Assembly: GCA_027924585.1 (NCBI GenBank)
Contig: BSBM01002079.1
Location: 1-64,000 of the forward strand
Reading direction: 5' to 3'
Source: Larix kaempferi
Taxonomy: Eukaryota; Streptophyta; Pinopsida; Pinales; Pinaceae
DNA: 64,000 bases
Of the stretch, positions 46,268 through 57,996 are shown piece by piece; position 1 is the stretch's first letter; the number at the start of each line of letters is the position of its first letter. The translations under genes and the position numbers were made by a program. Under the pieces are notes generated by a model. That model did no database searches. It saw nothing but the letters and a program-made list of their open reading frames with translations, and was not told where the DNA came from.

Positions 46268-47333
46268 CCCCCGATGTGTCCGATCCAAGGCTGATGTGCT
46301 CTCCCTCTGCTTCTTTTTCCCCCTGAGGATCCTCTGGAGGAGACGGATCTGCCATTTTCTCAGTTTCTTTTGCTTCTTGCAAAGGGACCTCTGACATCTC
46401 TTGGATCTCAATAGTCTGGAGGTTTTTCTTAGAAGTTGGGCCTTCCTTTGGCATTTCTTTGGCTTTAGGATTGAGTTGGATTTTCTCCGATGGTCCTATG
46501 CTTTTCTTCTTGCTTGGTTTCTATGCTGCCTTGCCTTTTTTGACCTTTTTCCAGCCTTCTCCTTCCTCTTTGTCCACTGGCTGGTTCTTTGGACAATTCC
46601 TTTGGAAGTGGCCATGCTCGTGACAGTTTCTACATTTGAACGGGAGCTGTTTGTAGTCCAACTTTTGGTAGTGGTGCCATGCACCAACGGTGAGTTTTAC
46701 AGCTTCTGGAAGGCCAACTTCTAGGTCTACTTCTACATAGATCCTTGCACAGGTGTATTGGCCTTTGTTGTCTGCTATGTCGATAAATCAACCTAGCCCA
46801 TTTCCAATCTTCTGCAGAGACTGGAAATTCCAGCAGTGGACCAGGAGGTTGGGGAGTCGGACCCAAACTGGAACCTATTTAGGGACATCGATTGTGGGGT
46901 CAAAGTCGGGATTCCACCTATTGAGATACAGTCCCTGGGTCCCCATGAAGTACGGGCCACTTCTAAGGATGAGATCGCGATCTTCCTTGGTGATGAATTC
47001 GAAAATGAAGAAACCTCTTCCAACGGCATAGCAGGTCACATTGTTCTTGAGTTGTGGCCTCCAGTTACACTGAATCCAATCATCAGTGGTTTTTGCTAAT
47101 GGCCAGAGCCCCATAAACTGTCCTACCAAACCTCTTTCAGCCAAGGCAAGGGCGATTTTGATAGACTGTTCTTCTGGCAAGGCGATTTCAAGAATTGCAT
47201 CAAGTTTTTTAACGAATTTCAGGACTGATGGGGCCGACGGTTTCTTCCTAATCGGATCTATGAGCCTTTTGAAGGCTTCCTCAGCAGAGATCAGAGGGGT
47301 GGGAGGAGGATCCCCACACCCAGGTTCTCCCAT
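46263..47333 (-). pseudogene. LINE ORF1, N-terminal and middle part (DUF4283, zinc knuckle)
   Basis: Starts MGEPGCGDPPPTPL at 47333. The DUF4283-type region covers about residues 20-200 (GLWPLAKTTDDW, GRGFFIFEFITKEDR, GPYFMGTQGLYLNRW). The knuckle CRNCHEHGHFQRNC is near residue 240, followed by a Lys/Glu-rich tail. Stops interrupt the frame after PTIDVPK (46875) and in at least two later places, without a frameshift. ORF1 proteins of plant L1 elements bind the element RNA. The LTR element entered after GSDTSGDT. Confidence 0.88.
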
Positions 47334-47410
47334 GGCGGTTGGCTTGGCTGCGGTAGCTCTCTCTCAAATGCTCGTGGTGTACCCTAGTCTCTTCTTGAAA
47401 AAAAGTGTTA

Positions 47411-47429
47411 TCATTATCTCAAATATGTT
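47411..47429. other. LINE target-site duplication, right (19 bp)
   Basis: TCATTATCTCAAATATGTT, identical to 34228-34246. Confidence 0.92.
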
Positions 47430-48080
47430 ACAATCAGGTTGGGTTCTAATAGTAATATGCAAATGGTCTCTTTGTTTATATATAGCATCTCTTCTTAATT
47501 TTCCTATTTGCTCATATTATGTGCTAATATCATATTTTCTTATGGTGAATGGAGAAATCCCTTGTTGAGTAGAAATTAGATCTCTGATTAGTGATAGAAA
47601 GTGTAGCATAGGATGTTGATGGTCTATTTGAAAAAACTGGCACTTATTGTTTGAAGACTTTTTACCCTAGGTTTTGTGTTTCACTTTCATTTTGCTACAA
47701 AATGCTCACCATCGACCAACTATGTAGAATGAAAGAATAAGATGGAAATTGGAAACTAGAATTTAGCTCAATCATTTCAGTCTTAGTTGTCACAACATTT
47801 GGATGTCTTAAATAAATCAATTTCAGATTCAGTTTCACAATAGCAACAACAACTAAGAAATATGGAAGAACAATTCGAGTCCTTTATTTCTACTAAAAAG
47901 TAGGTAGAAACAAGAATGTACAATCCTTTTGTTAAATTCAACCTTTTGTTTTGGCTTCATTTCCAATGTTATTTGATAACATACTACCACAGGTTACATA
48001 AGGATTAACAGATAGGGTGGAGAAATTGAAGACAACATACAATTCTGGCATCAAAGATTTGCATAATTTGCCAATGCACT
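47430..48080 (+). pseudogene. Kinesin-5 pseudogene, 3' part
   Basis: Resumes the exon broken at 34246 for eight bases to CAATCAG at 47437, followed by a donor. Further stalk exons: about 47835-47900 (QQQLRNMEEQFESFISTKK after a TAG) and about 48005-48075 (RVEKLKTTYNSGIKDLHNL). The order matches kinesin-5 proteins. Beyond this I find no kinesin sequence; the C-terminal tail is missing. Confidence 0.78.
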
Positions 48081-48534
48081 CGAGGAAAAGTCTCTTTCAA
48101 CTTTTACGAAGTTCAACTTAACAGTATCTAAATAGTGTTTAGCTCTAGATGATGTAATATTATACCTTGTAGAAATTCAGAAAGTAGTGAAGAGAAGACT
48201 GGATTTATATATGTTTTACTTGTGCATTCCTTGTTTTTAGTGCAGGTTTTGGCCATTGATGTTTCAGAAGATGACACAATGCTTTGTGAAATACAAATTG
48301 CACTTGAAAAATAGGAAGAGAAGATAACCATATAACTCATACATACTACTAAATCAAGCATAAGGGGTGTCACAATTGTCCACTTTGGTTCCATTTTAAA
48401 TTAATGTTCTGTGAAATTTGGGAACCATATACTTAAATAAATGTAGTTGCTCGAAATATCTCATAATAGTTGTAGAATCTCTGTTGGAACTTGGAGAATC
48501 CTCTGATTTTATTTTTTCCATTCTATTTTTATAG

Positions 48535-49600
48535 GTGACTACAGCTATTGCACATGCTAGCCTTGAATCTTCCAACTTGATGGTAGGGATTGATTTCACA
48601 AAGAGCAATGAGTGGACAGGTGGGTTCTATGACACTGGATCCTAAAGTTTTTTTGTCATAATTTCTATTAAGATTTAAAACTTGAACACAACCAATCTAC
48701 CTTTATCCCAATGTGATCTACTGTGTTCATTTGGGAACATGAACTATTAATAGCTTTCTGTAAACATTTCATATATAATGAATACATATTTTACGCTTTT
48801 TTCAGTTTAAGTTGAATGCTCTACAGGAATTTTGGTCTCCAATCTAATTGAAATCAAATTTACCACTTCAAAAATTTGTTATCGATTTTAGGTGCAAAGT
48901 CGTTTGACCACCGAAGCTTGCATCACATTGGAGACGGTCCAAACCCTTACGAACAAGCAATCTCTATAATTGGGCAAACCTTGTCTGCTTTCGATGAGGA
49001 CAACTTGATCCCTTGTTTTGGTTTTGGGGATGGCAAGTTTTAGTCTCTCTTTTGATTGAAATCCTTGTTCCAATTTTGCTGAACTTTCTCTTCTTACATT
49101 GTTAATGTGAATTCCCAACATATGTAGCAATATGGTTGTTAATAATGCATTCTTGTCTTGTTGCATAGTTTCAACACATGATCAAGATGTGTTTAGTTTC
49201 TATCTAGATAATAGGCTATGCAATGGATTTGAAGAAGCATTGAGACACTATAGGGAGATGGTTCCACATCTTCGATTGGATGGTTAATGAAACTTTGACT
49301 TTCCACCTGAATTTATAAAGATCGAGTGTTTTTTAGCACATTGAAGCTTTGAGATGGGAAAGAATGCGTGTTTGAATTGTTTAAAATTTAGTTGATATCT
49401 GTATGTATACATATTTTATCTATCTCAGGCTTTCTTTTGTATTTAATATATATTGTATGTTCTTTTCTTCTTAGGGCCAACATCTTTTGCCCCAATCATT
49501 TAAGTGGGAATTCATATTGTGTAACAAAGTGGTGGGAAGTACCATGTTCTCTTGATAATTGCAGATGGACATGTTACAAATCTTATTTATATAGATTGTT
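48535..49600 (+). pseudogene. RGLG/copine-type E3 ubiquitin ligase pseudogene with introns
   Basis: RGLG proteins are plant RING ligases with a copine (vWA-like) domain. Exons: 48535-48619 (ASLESSNLMVGIDFTKSNEW, acceptor TTTATAG, donor GTGGGT), 48892 to about 49032 (HHIGDGPNPYEQAISIIGQT, then FDEDNLIPCFGFGD, apparent GC donor), about 49169-49281 (THDQDVFSFY and CNGFEEALRHYREMVPHLRL), about 49473-49500 (GPTSFAPII) and about 49527-49590 (SGGKYHVLLIIADGHVTN). They follow the copine domain in order. The C-terminal RING is absent and the N terminus missing. It sits in the same orientation about 450 bp after the last kinesin exon. A genomic fragment, not a retrocopy. Confidence 0.87.
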
Positions 49601-49944
49601 TATCAAGAACTATTAGTTTAGTTGAAGGGAATGTTTTGTCTGTTGTCTGTTTATTCAAAAAATTTAGCATTTTTAAAATACATAGAATATATACGTTACA
49701 GTGTGGGTGTTCTTATTGTTGTAGGCATTGTTTTTACATTTGTGCAGTGAGCATGTCTTGCCTGAATTACAACCACGGCCTTTATGCTACAAAATTTTTG
49801 TCCTCATTTTGAAACTTAATGAGAATATTCAAGTCCTCTTAGGCACATGCTTTTGTGGTCATTATTACGGTTTTGGTTCTGATCACAAAGTTTTGTGAAT
49901 GGCCTTTGTTTATGTTGTAAGGTTTTCCATTTCATCCTTGTTTT

Positions 49945-50390
49945 GGTTCTGATCCAGTGTTTCCATTTTGTGGGTATTCCAAGCCTCCCGCTTGAGCTAA
50001 CCTTGGAATCCCAGACCCACTATTTTCCATAGATATTGTTGATCTTCCTGTTCCAAGTTCAAAGCATAAATCATGGGAGTTAGTAGCATCCAACTTTGCA
50101 CCCTGCAATGATACCTTCATTGGATTATTAATGGTTGAATGTTCATCACCACATGCCATCTGCATTACTAGACAATCCATTTTCCCATGACCTTCCTGCC
50201 CACATAATCGACACTGCTTAGGAATTCGAAGTGTGCTTTTAATTTTTGCCAATTCCCTTAGTTGAGCTAGTTTGTGTAGATTGTTGCTTTCCTCTACAGG
50301 CACAAGCAATTTTTCAACCATCTTGCAAGCCTTCTCTAGAGAATTCTTATTATCTTCTTCTACCAAAACATGCAGTTCTTCATTGTCTAA
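49945..50390 (-). pseudogene. Splicing factor SF1 (branch-point-binding protein) fragment
   Basis: Reads NEELHVLVEEDNKNSLEKAC and KMVEKLLVPVEESNNLHKLA, then QLRELAKIKSTLR. This is the end of the KH/QUA2 region of SF1, which binds the intron branch point. The first CCHC knuckle follows (CRLCGQEGHGKMDC). The second knuckle is decayed (ACGDEHSTINNPMK where CKICGDGGHPTIDCP-like sequence is expected), then GAKLDATNSHDLCFELG and SGSGIPRLA. Open for 144 codons but missing the rest of the gene. Confidence 0.78.
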
Positions 50391-52431
50391 TAATTACAAT
50401 ATAAAATACAAGTGAATATCTTCCAAAGTTACAATAAAATTAACAGGATGCACTTAGAATGTATGAAAAAGGTCTGTTATGCCATTTTCCATCCTTTAAA
50501 CTGAGCACTTCTTCTATGAGATTTATTCTTTGAGTAAGGGTTGTTTGGGATCCTTTCTCCATGTAGTATTGCATTTAGTGCTCAAGGGTGGATCATTCCT
50601 CAAATTGGGTCATAATCCCTCACACTGATGTGATTTCCTTTCTGCCTGCTAATGATATGCATAAAACCGAACATGATCGTGGTCTTCAATAGCATAAATC
50701 CTCCTTAATATGCCTTATTGAATCTTTTTCTTGCTATCATTAGGGAAAAGTAATGCTGAAACAAGCACTCTCGTAGTTGTTCCTTAATGCTGTCAAATAT
50801 TTCCACTCTTTGTGCACTGCCCAAAACAGAGTACAGATAGTTGCTTCACTAATGCCATTACTTTCACTAATGCCAAGGATGAAGCATTTACTACTATCAC
50901 AAGTGCATGAACTCAATGCCTAAAACAAATTGCTTACTGCAGCCTAGTGAGTGCTTAGCAACTGATTAGAATGTTGAAAAAAACCAATGGAGTGTGTCCT
51001 CTAGCTGCTACATATAACTCCCTCTACGTCATCATGTGAAAAGGTCTAAAAATTTCAGCTTCAAACATATAAGCTCAGGTTTTAAGGATACCTAACATGT
51101 CACCTACAGCTCAAACTCTCATTACTTTAAGGGTGCATCTTTTGCCTATTTGAATAGTGTAAAATTAGTCACAGTAGATCTAATGAACAAGAATATCAAT
51201 CACAAAGATGTAAAACAATTTGGAGTAAAAACTGTGCAAGAGAGATGCATCAGTACTCTATAATCCAGAATGGTAGAATTACAATACAATACTATCACAA
51301 TGAGCGAGCAATTCGAATTAGCCAAGGAGGTCATTTGAATATACTGCATGGTGTAGCTTGGCTCCAACTAGGAGTCCTCATCATCAATCGGTGGTGGTCA
51401 TCAATGCACAAGTAACTGTCAGTCAGGTGTCAAACTGAGTGTAATGAGTGTAATTGATGGTAATGCCACTAATGTAGGGAAGGAGGCTCAGTGGAGGGCG
51501 CATGAGGAGTTAACTGCACTCAGAATAGGTAGTCAGGTCTCATCGGAGGTCCATCAGTGTGGTAACAGCAGTTAGGCGTTAGTCTAGCCTCAAATCAAGG
51601 AAAGACAACTAGCTAACTGAAGTGAACTGGAGTTGTAGGTGAGGAAAGGCGCCCTTCTCAAGTGGTAGGTGAGAAGTGAGCGCCTCCCTGACTAGGAGGG
51701 TTAAAACTGAATGGAAAGTGGCTCTCGGGTGCTGGCAGACTAGGGACTAGGTGCTGGAGGCATCAAACTGGTGACTGGGCAGCATGCGGATGCATGCATG
51801 CAAAGTACATACTGAATGATGAGATATCCTAAAAAACAGGCCAAATCTAAAGGAAAAATCTGCTTCAAAAATCACCCCTTGTAAGCTGGAAAAGCAACAT
51901 GAAACACAAATGACGGCGCCTCTATTCCCCGATCGCCTGTGTTATGCTGCTGATTAACTTCAAACTCATACACTACATAATATTTATTATTTACATTTGT
52001 TTGTCACCTGAGGACTAATTTGGATCATCCTTTCTGAGCTCTTAATGTTGTTAACTAACTGTGTAGCAATACCTCATATGCTGAAATCAGAACTTAAAAT
52101 CTCTCATTTTTGTACTTCAAAATGAAAACAACCTTTGATCCAATGAAAAAAAATGACTCACTATAGCTACCTCCCCGAAACAATGTTGTTGGTCAGAATG
52201 CTTCTGAAAAATGCAAAATGGAGATGCATTTTCGGTAGTAATAAGTGCATCAGTTAACATTTGGAAACAATTTAGAGTGCTTCTATCTGAAAATTTGTTG
52301 CTGCTATTTTGTTCTATTTATAATGCAAGAAAATTCATCCATTGTTGGCTGGGTTTAGACATTAAGTATACCTTTAGTTACTAATATTATATTTTATTTC
52401 GTGGTTCTGCCATCATTCATGTCTGTTTTAG
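50391..52431. other. Unassigned DNA, no supported gene
   Basis: No frame reaches 60 codons and no motif recognised. 51300-51950 is richer in GC than its surroundings, with short CTCA/GGTG-rich wording, but has no coding signal. Confidence 0.5.
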
Positions 52432-52583
52432 ATCCAAGAAGGTTTCAGAATCTAACCCAGTCAATGGACTTCCACAACCAAGCTGTTGCAAATGCTGTAG
52501 CACATCATGCTGAAGAGAGGAGGGTGGAGATTGAAAAGGAAAAGGCAGAGAAAGCTGCAAGTTGTGTGGTGCCACAACAATAG
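52432..52583 (+). pseudogene. Unidentified terminal exon
   Basis: After a CTGTTTTAG acceptor the frame reads PRRFQNLTQSMDFHNQAVAN, HHAEERRVEIEKEKAEKAA and ends CVVPQQ-stop. The Glu/Lys-rich helix and codon pattern look like real protein sequence. I cannot name the family, and no partner exon was found upstream. Confidence 0.4.
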
Positions 52584-52855
52584 TTCTGTAAAATTGTAAA
52601 GTTTTGTTTCTTGTCAATCCATTTATTATTCATCAAATTTTATTGGTGAGTTTTAGAATAAATATACCAAGGCAATTTAGTCTCATTTTGTGACGGAAGC
52701 AGCATCACGTCCAGAGTTTTCGAGTGTCTTCATGTATCTTGTAATGTGTTCGATTGTTCTCGATACTACATATGTTGAAGTGCCTTTGTTAGTTAACACA
52801 TGGCATCTTTTTAAAAGTTGTGCTTGGATGTATAGATGCCTGAAGGCATTTTAAA

Positions 52856-52928
52856 GGGTGCTAGCTCAATGGTAGAGCACCTACCTAATTAAAGGCAGGA
52901 GATTGGTGGTTCGATTCCTCCATACCCT
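52856..52928 (+). tRNA. tRNA-like sequence with intact A and B boxes, degenerate
   Basis: 73 nt. The D-arm AGCTCAATGGTAGAGC and the T-loop GGTTCGATTCC match the pol III A-box and B-box consensus. The acceptor ends pair only partly (GGGTG with TACCC). The anticodon arm CCTACCT/AGGCAGG has one mismatch and a six-nt loop, so no anticodon can be assigned. It is a tRNA pseudogene or a tRNA-derived SINE head. Its last two bases overlap the fold-back element. Confidence 0.4.
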
Positions 52929-53290
52929 ATCATAAATTAGTGACTAAGAAAATGACTAAATTCGCATATATACGACTATTAGTAGCTAATTTCCAGTATC
53001 TTATAGCGCGACTAACGTTTAGTCGTATTTATCTTAGTCATTAATATGCTATCGTCTAGTGGTTTATTTAGTTGTATATTTGGTCATTAATTGTGGCAAT
53101 CAATGACTAAATCGTTGACTGGATCAGTGACTATCAATGACTAATAAGTCAACCAATTAATGACTAGTGAAATACGACTAGCTATAAGATAGTGGAAATC
53201 GGCTACTATTAGTCACCGACTCAAAAATAGTCGTTTATAGTCGAATTTTAGTCATTTTTTTAGTCATTAATTCCTCATTTTGTATGATAG
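52927..53290. repeat. 364-bp fold-back (MITE-like) element
   Basis: Ends are CTATCATA (52927) and TATGATAG (53290), perfect inverted copies. Imperfect inverted arms of about 120 bp share in order GACTAA.AAAATGACTAAA, CGACTAT, TTTCCA.TATCTTATAGC and TCGTATTT. The interior repeats TAGTCATTAAT-type motifs on both strands. A single strand folds into one long hairpin. No transposase and no clear target duplication. Confidence 0.8.
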
Positions 53291-53748
53291 AAGAGTCTTA
53301 AAGACCATCAAATTCCTAATATTTAAAGAGATCACGACCTTAATTCCCTGTAAAAGAGAGTAAGCCTCAACTTGGTTGTTTGATGTTGTACCTAATTACC
53401 ATTCAAAGCTAAGTTCTTGAGTTCATTTGGGATCGAGATGATCTGCCCCACATATGCCACCCCAATATTCACAAGGGAATATGTTAATAAGTGAACAAAT
53501 TCAATTTTTTTTTATTGAAATCTTTTCCAAATTTGATAGGAACTTTATTAAAAATTATAATTCCACCTAATTGATGTAAACTTTGACTATAAAATATTGT
53601 CTTTTAATCCATCCTAAAAAAGACTCAAATATTAAAAAAAAATAAAAATATTACTTCGTTTGAATAAAAAAATATTCATTAAAAAAATTAAATTTATTCA
53701 CTTACTACCTCGTTCCATTCACAAACAATAATATGCCCCCTAATAACA

Positions 53749-54180
53749 TGATAACATGAAGCTTCATTATGGGAATGAATCTTGAAATTAAACTCAAAAT
53801 TAAATTTAAAAAAAAAGGCTACGTAGGGTTATTAAAGCATCATTGTAATTATCATTAAATGCCTACATTCTTAGAAAGGATTGTAAATAGATTTGTAAAA
53901 TATAAATATTTTATAGCATATTCTAAGAGATCTTTATCATCATCTTAATTATTTTCTTTATGATCCCTATTAACATGATAGCTTCATCATGTTTGGGAAT
54001 GAATTTTGAAATTAAATTAATAAAAAATCATAATTATTAAAGCATCGTTGTAATTATCATTAAATTCCTACATTCTTTAAAAGGATTGTAAATAGATTTA
54101 TATACTTTAAATATTTTATAACATATTCTAAAAGATCTTTATCATCATCTTAATTCTTTTCTTTATGATCCCCATTGTTG
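53749..54180. repeat. Diverged tandem duplication of about 204-226 bp
   Basis: ATTAAAGCATC...TTTATCATCATCTTAATT occurs at 53831 and 54035, together with an upstream CATGATA..GCTTCAT..GGGAATGAAT block at 53749 and 53975. Confidence 0.75.
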
Positions 54181-54352
54181 AGTACTGGAATCAATAACCC
54201 TTATGCTTCAAGTCTAAGCAAGAGCACCATGAACACATCAATCATTAAGGGGGCTGGACAATGTGTAGCAATCATTTAATATAAAGACTATCATCTAATC
54301 ATTAATGTTTATCCCTTCTCTGTTAAAAAAAATTCATACAATACAAATTTTA

Positions 54353-54488
54353 ATCTTTACAAATTTGCTTTTTGTTTTTATTTATGTTGTTCTGGAAAAG
54401 AAATTAAATTAAAAATAAAAATCTTTACAAATTTGCTTTTTGTTTTTATTTATGTTGTTCTGGAAAAGAAACTAAATTAAAAATAATT
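54353..54488. repeat. Tandem duplication, two 68-bp units
   Basis: ATCTTTACAAATTTGCTTTT starts units at 54353 and 54421. They are nearly identical (AAATTAAA/AACTAAAT at the end). Confidence 0.92.
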
Positions 54489-56596
54489 TAAATTCGTATA
54501 AATAAGATTATGAAAGAGTTCTCGCTATCTTCACAATATTGATACATTCTTCTTAAAGAACATATGAACATATGAAATATTGATACATTCTTCACAATAT
54601 TGATACATCTTAAAAATTGGAACAGCCTCTACTTCATTATTGGCAGTTGTTCCCTATCCTTACACAAACTATGTATCCTCTTATCTTTCAAGAGCAAATA
54701 TGATCCCACTCGTATCGTCCTTATTTTATTTCAAAATACTTATAAAATTACTAATATTCACAATTTATACTTTATAAAATATAATTGTGAGAACTTTATG
54801 TGATGCCAACTCACTCACTATAATTGTGAGAACTTTTTGTCAATCGTCTCCATGCCAACTCACTCGGTGTCTACAATACACTCAAACATATTTGTCTTTG
54901 GGTAAGTTGAATTCAATATGAAGATTATTTTTTCGTGGACAGCGAGGGGCCCACACCTTAGGGATGGATTAGTGTTTCCAACTTGTCTAAGAAACATTGC
55001 GTGATAGTATTATATAGTGCTACCTCAAGGATGGATCAGTCCTTTTCAACATACTTGAAAGAGTCTATGTATTGTAGCAAGCTCACACAATGCAATTAAG
55101 TTTAATGTGTTGTTGACAATGCAATTATGTTTAATGTATTGTTGAGATATTACCATGTTCCATAGACTCAACAACTCAGTTTAGGTGAAAAGAGATCAAA
55201 GGTACCACAAAAATAGACCCGATAATCTGATGAAACCAAATCTCACACAAACCAATTAAACTACTTGCCATTATGAAGCTATTAATATTTATAATGTTAT
55301 ATGAACTCAATTTACAAAAATAACATTTATGATGTACTAAACATTAGTTTAAAACAATATCTTCATCTTTTAATGAATGGGTGAGTAAAGGTGATTTTTA
55401 ATAAGTCAAACTCACTTGTCAAATTTCATGGTTCAATTTTTATTTAATGTTTTAAGTGTTTTAAGATACTACATTGAAAACACTTTTGATAAAGAACTAA
55501 TAATACTATTGGATTTTAAAAGAAATAAAATATGAAGGGTGTATTCTATCTCATTACTATGTACAATTATAATTATTACTAGTATATTTTAAAGTGGGGA
55601 AATGAAACGTCGAAAAGAAATTAAATATGTTGTAAAATGAGAGAAAGTTGTGTGTATGTAAACAATATAATTTTATGTGTTTGAAAGCAAGTTTAGCTAA
55701 TTTATGATAGGGATAGTAGTATTAATAAGCAATAAATAGAGACCCATGTAATCGATGGCAACTAAAATGATTTGTACGTTAATTTTTCATACCAAAAAGT
55801 ATACATATGTGAGTAAAACAATAAAGGGCTAGGTAGTGATCAAGTTTGGCTCTAAATATATTGGAAATCAACATTGGTATTTTCATTTGGTAGGGGGAGT
55901 GCAGAGATTGAGGGTTGCAATTTTAAGTGAAAGGACAGAGAATGAAGGCATGCCTTTTGTTTTTTGCAAAGTGAGACATCTGAGGTATTCAACAATCCAT
56001 TGCGTCCCAACTCATAATCTATTAATATTTTCATAGAATGAATCATAAATTTCAATCTGAGATGAGATTTTATTAATATTTTTGTACAATGAATCATAAA
56101 ATTCAAACTGAGCAAAGATTGTATATATAAAAATATGATAGTCGCTTGTTCAAATGCAGGAAAATGGTTTGATAATAGCAACGCCATAGACTGGCATCAC
56201 TGATTTGTTAGTTGGTAGGGGAAGGTCGTTGTTACCCACACTTTCATTTTTCATTTGTACTTTTTCGACCTTCTGATTCACATCCCAAGCATAAAACTAT
56301 AAATCGAGTATACAATTTGCATGGCCACTCCAAGTACACCATTTACCAGTCTTGGTTGGACCCATAAATTGCAAGATAGCATTACTCGTTTCCCCACACA
56401 TAACAATGTTTTTTTTTGTAGTTGATGGTCATCATCTTGCTATGCATATGAACCATTGGTGAAATCTGCGACAGATCGTGCAATAGGCATAGCCAATGCC
56501 TGGAGCATGTATTTGTTATGATTGTTTGCAAGAATGTTCGTTGCAAAGAGATGGATTGGTGTGTCAAAGTTTGGATGCTCCTAATACAAATCCAAT

Positions 56597-56830
56597 ATTT
56601 AGTAGTCATAAACCTTGAATTTTGTAATGTATATATACATGGTCTAAAACAAAGTGGTTCAATTACGACAAATAAGTTTGTCCTCTTCACTTTGCTTTGT
56701 ATTTTTGTGTTACATTTAGTAGTCATAAATCTTGAATTTTTTAATGTATATATACATGGTCTAAAACAAAGTGGTTCAATTAAGACAAATAAGTTTGTCC
56801 TCATCACTTTGCATTGTATTTTTGTGTTAC
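56597..56830. repeat. Tandem duplication, two 117-bp units
   Basis: ATTTAGTAGTCATAAA starts units at 56597 and 56714, both ending TTTTTGTGTTAC, with about six differences. Each contains TGTATATATACATGG, a short palindrome. Confidence 0.92.
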
Positions 56831-57996
56831 AATTAAGTGGATTGTAATTGAAATTTCAAAATTTATTTATTTACTATAAATGTAAATCTTTAATAAAGCA
56901 TCCATGTGGTTAACTTTTTTTTACCAATGTAATTAGGATTTTGTGGTTAAAAGTTTTTAAGACTTTTTTACTATTATAATTAAAAATTAAAATTATTTAC
57001 TATAAATATAAATCCCCATTAATATTTTCATTCATGAGAATTTATTTGATCTAGTGTTAAGTTTATAAGACTTGTTGATCATAGAAAAGTTTCAGTTGGC
57101 CATTTGCCCATTGTTTTAATTTTAATTATAATTTTTAATAATAAAAAAAAATCAATTTTTCAAGGGAAACAATATAACAACTCACTTATAGATTTGAATG
57201 CCAAGAATGGATGGGAGAAGATGAAGATATGTTTCTGAACGCATCAAACCCGAGGAAACTTTGGTTAAATAGTTGAAAGATCTCAGGTGCAAATAGTATA
57301 TTGCGACATCTGCAAGTGTTCGACCAATCATTCGTCCTTGAGAAGGAAAAAGGTAAAAGGTGGTCTATCTTCAATGGATAGAACAGAGGGTTGGTAGGCA
57401 TAAATGGACAGAATGGGAAATTCGTCAGTTTCTTTCTCACAACTTGATTAAATGTCTGGCATGTACGTGATGATCCCTACTAACTGATTCAGGTTTATTA
57501 TTTTAGTTGAAATCACTAGAGTATGACCTTAAATTGCTTGTTTTTGGTTAAGAATTCATTTTCTAGGATTTTTTTGGATACAGGGAAACAGGTTAATGGT
57601 CCAAGAGTACATGATCTTAAGCTACTTTTGACTGGTTAAAAATTCATGTTCTTTGGATGCAAAAAAATAGATTAATGACTCAAAACTCAGATACATTTGG
57701 TATGAGTAGAAATCTACACATTTATTAACCACCAGATAACCAAGAGTAGAATCTATAGTCATATTAACCACCATATGAACAAGGCTTATATACAAACAAT
57801 GAGGATGCTTTAAGTCGGAATCTTGGGAATGAATAAATATAAACTAAACCAATAAATTGAATATTGCGGGGATTTTTTACCGTTTCCCAAAATAATGATT
57901 TGAAACATCCACACAAATATATCCCATACCCATAATGCATATATCCCCATGTTAATTGCTATTTAAAAACATACTAAATTGATGTCATATATGCAG

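Larger units (their letters stand above)
34247..47410 (-). mobile_element. Plant L1-type LINE with RNase H, full length, interrupted by an LTR element
   Basis: Minus-strand non-LTR retrotransposon inserted into a kinesin-5 exon. It has a 5' end at about 47410, ORF1 from 47333, ORF2 39365-35109, a 3' region to 34247 and a short A-tail (T7 on plus). Without the inserted 6.68-kb LTR element it is about 6.5 kb. Domain order is DUF4283 plus a CCHC knuckle (ORF1), then endonuclease, RT and RNase H (ORF2), typical of plant L1 elements. Both ORFs keep a single frame apart from stops, so decay is moderate. Confidence 0.92.
53291..57996. other. AT-rich unassigned DNA with local duplications
   Basis: No recognisable gene. 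Open frames up to 141 codons (56382-56807 minus, and the reverse frame) fall across a tandem duplication and are not credible. A plus-strand T/A-rich tract dominates 53500-57000. Confidence 0.5.

Noticed and set aside
52856-52928. Functional tRNA gene
   Set aside because: The anticodon loop is the wrong size and the acceptor stem is imperfect, so it is kept only as tRNA-like.
56382-56807. 141-codon minus frame and its plus-strand counterpart
   Set aside because: They cover a 117-bp tandem duplication and repeat the same text. No motif.
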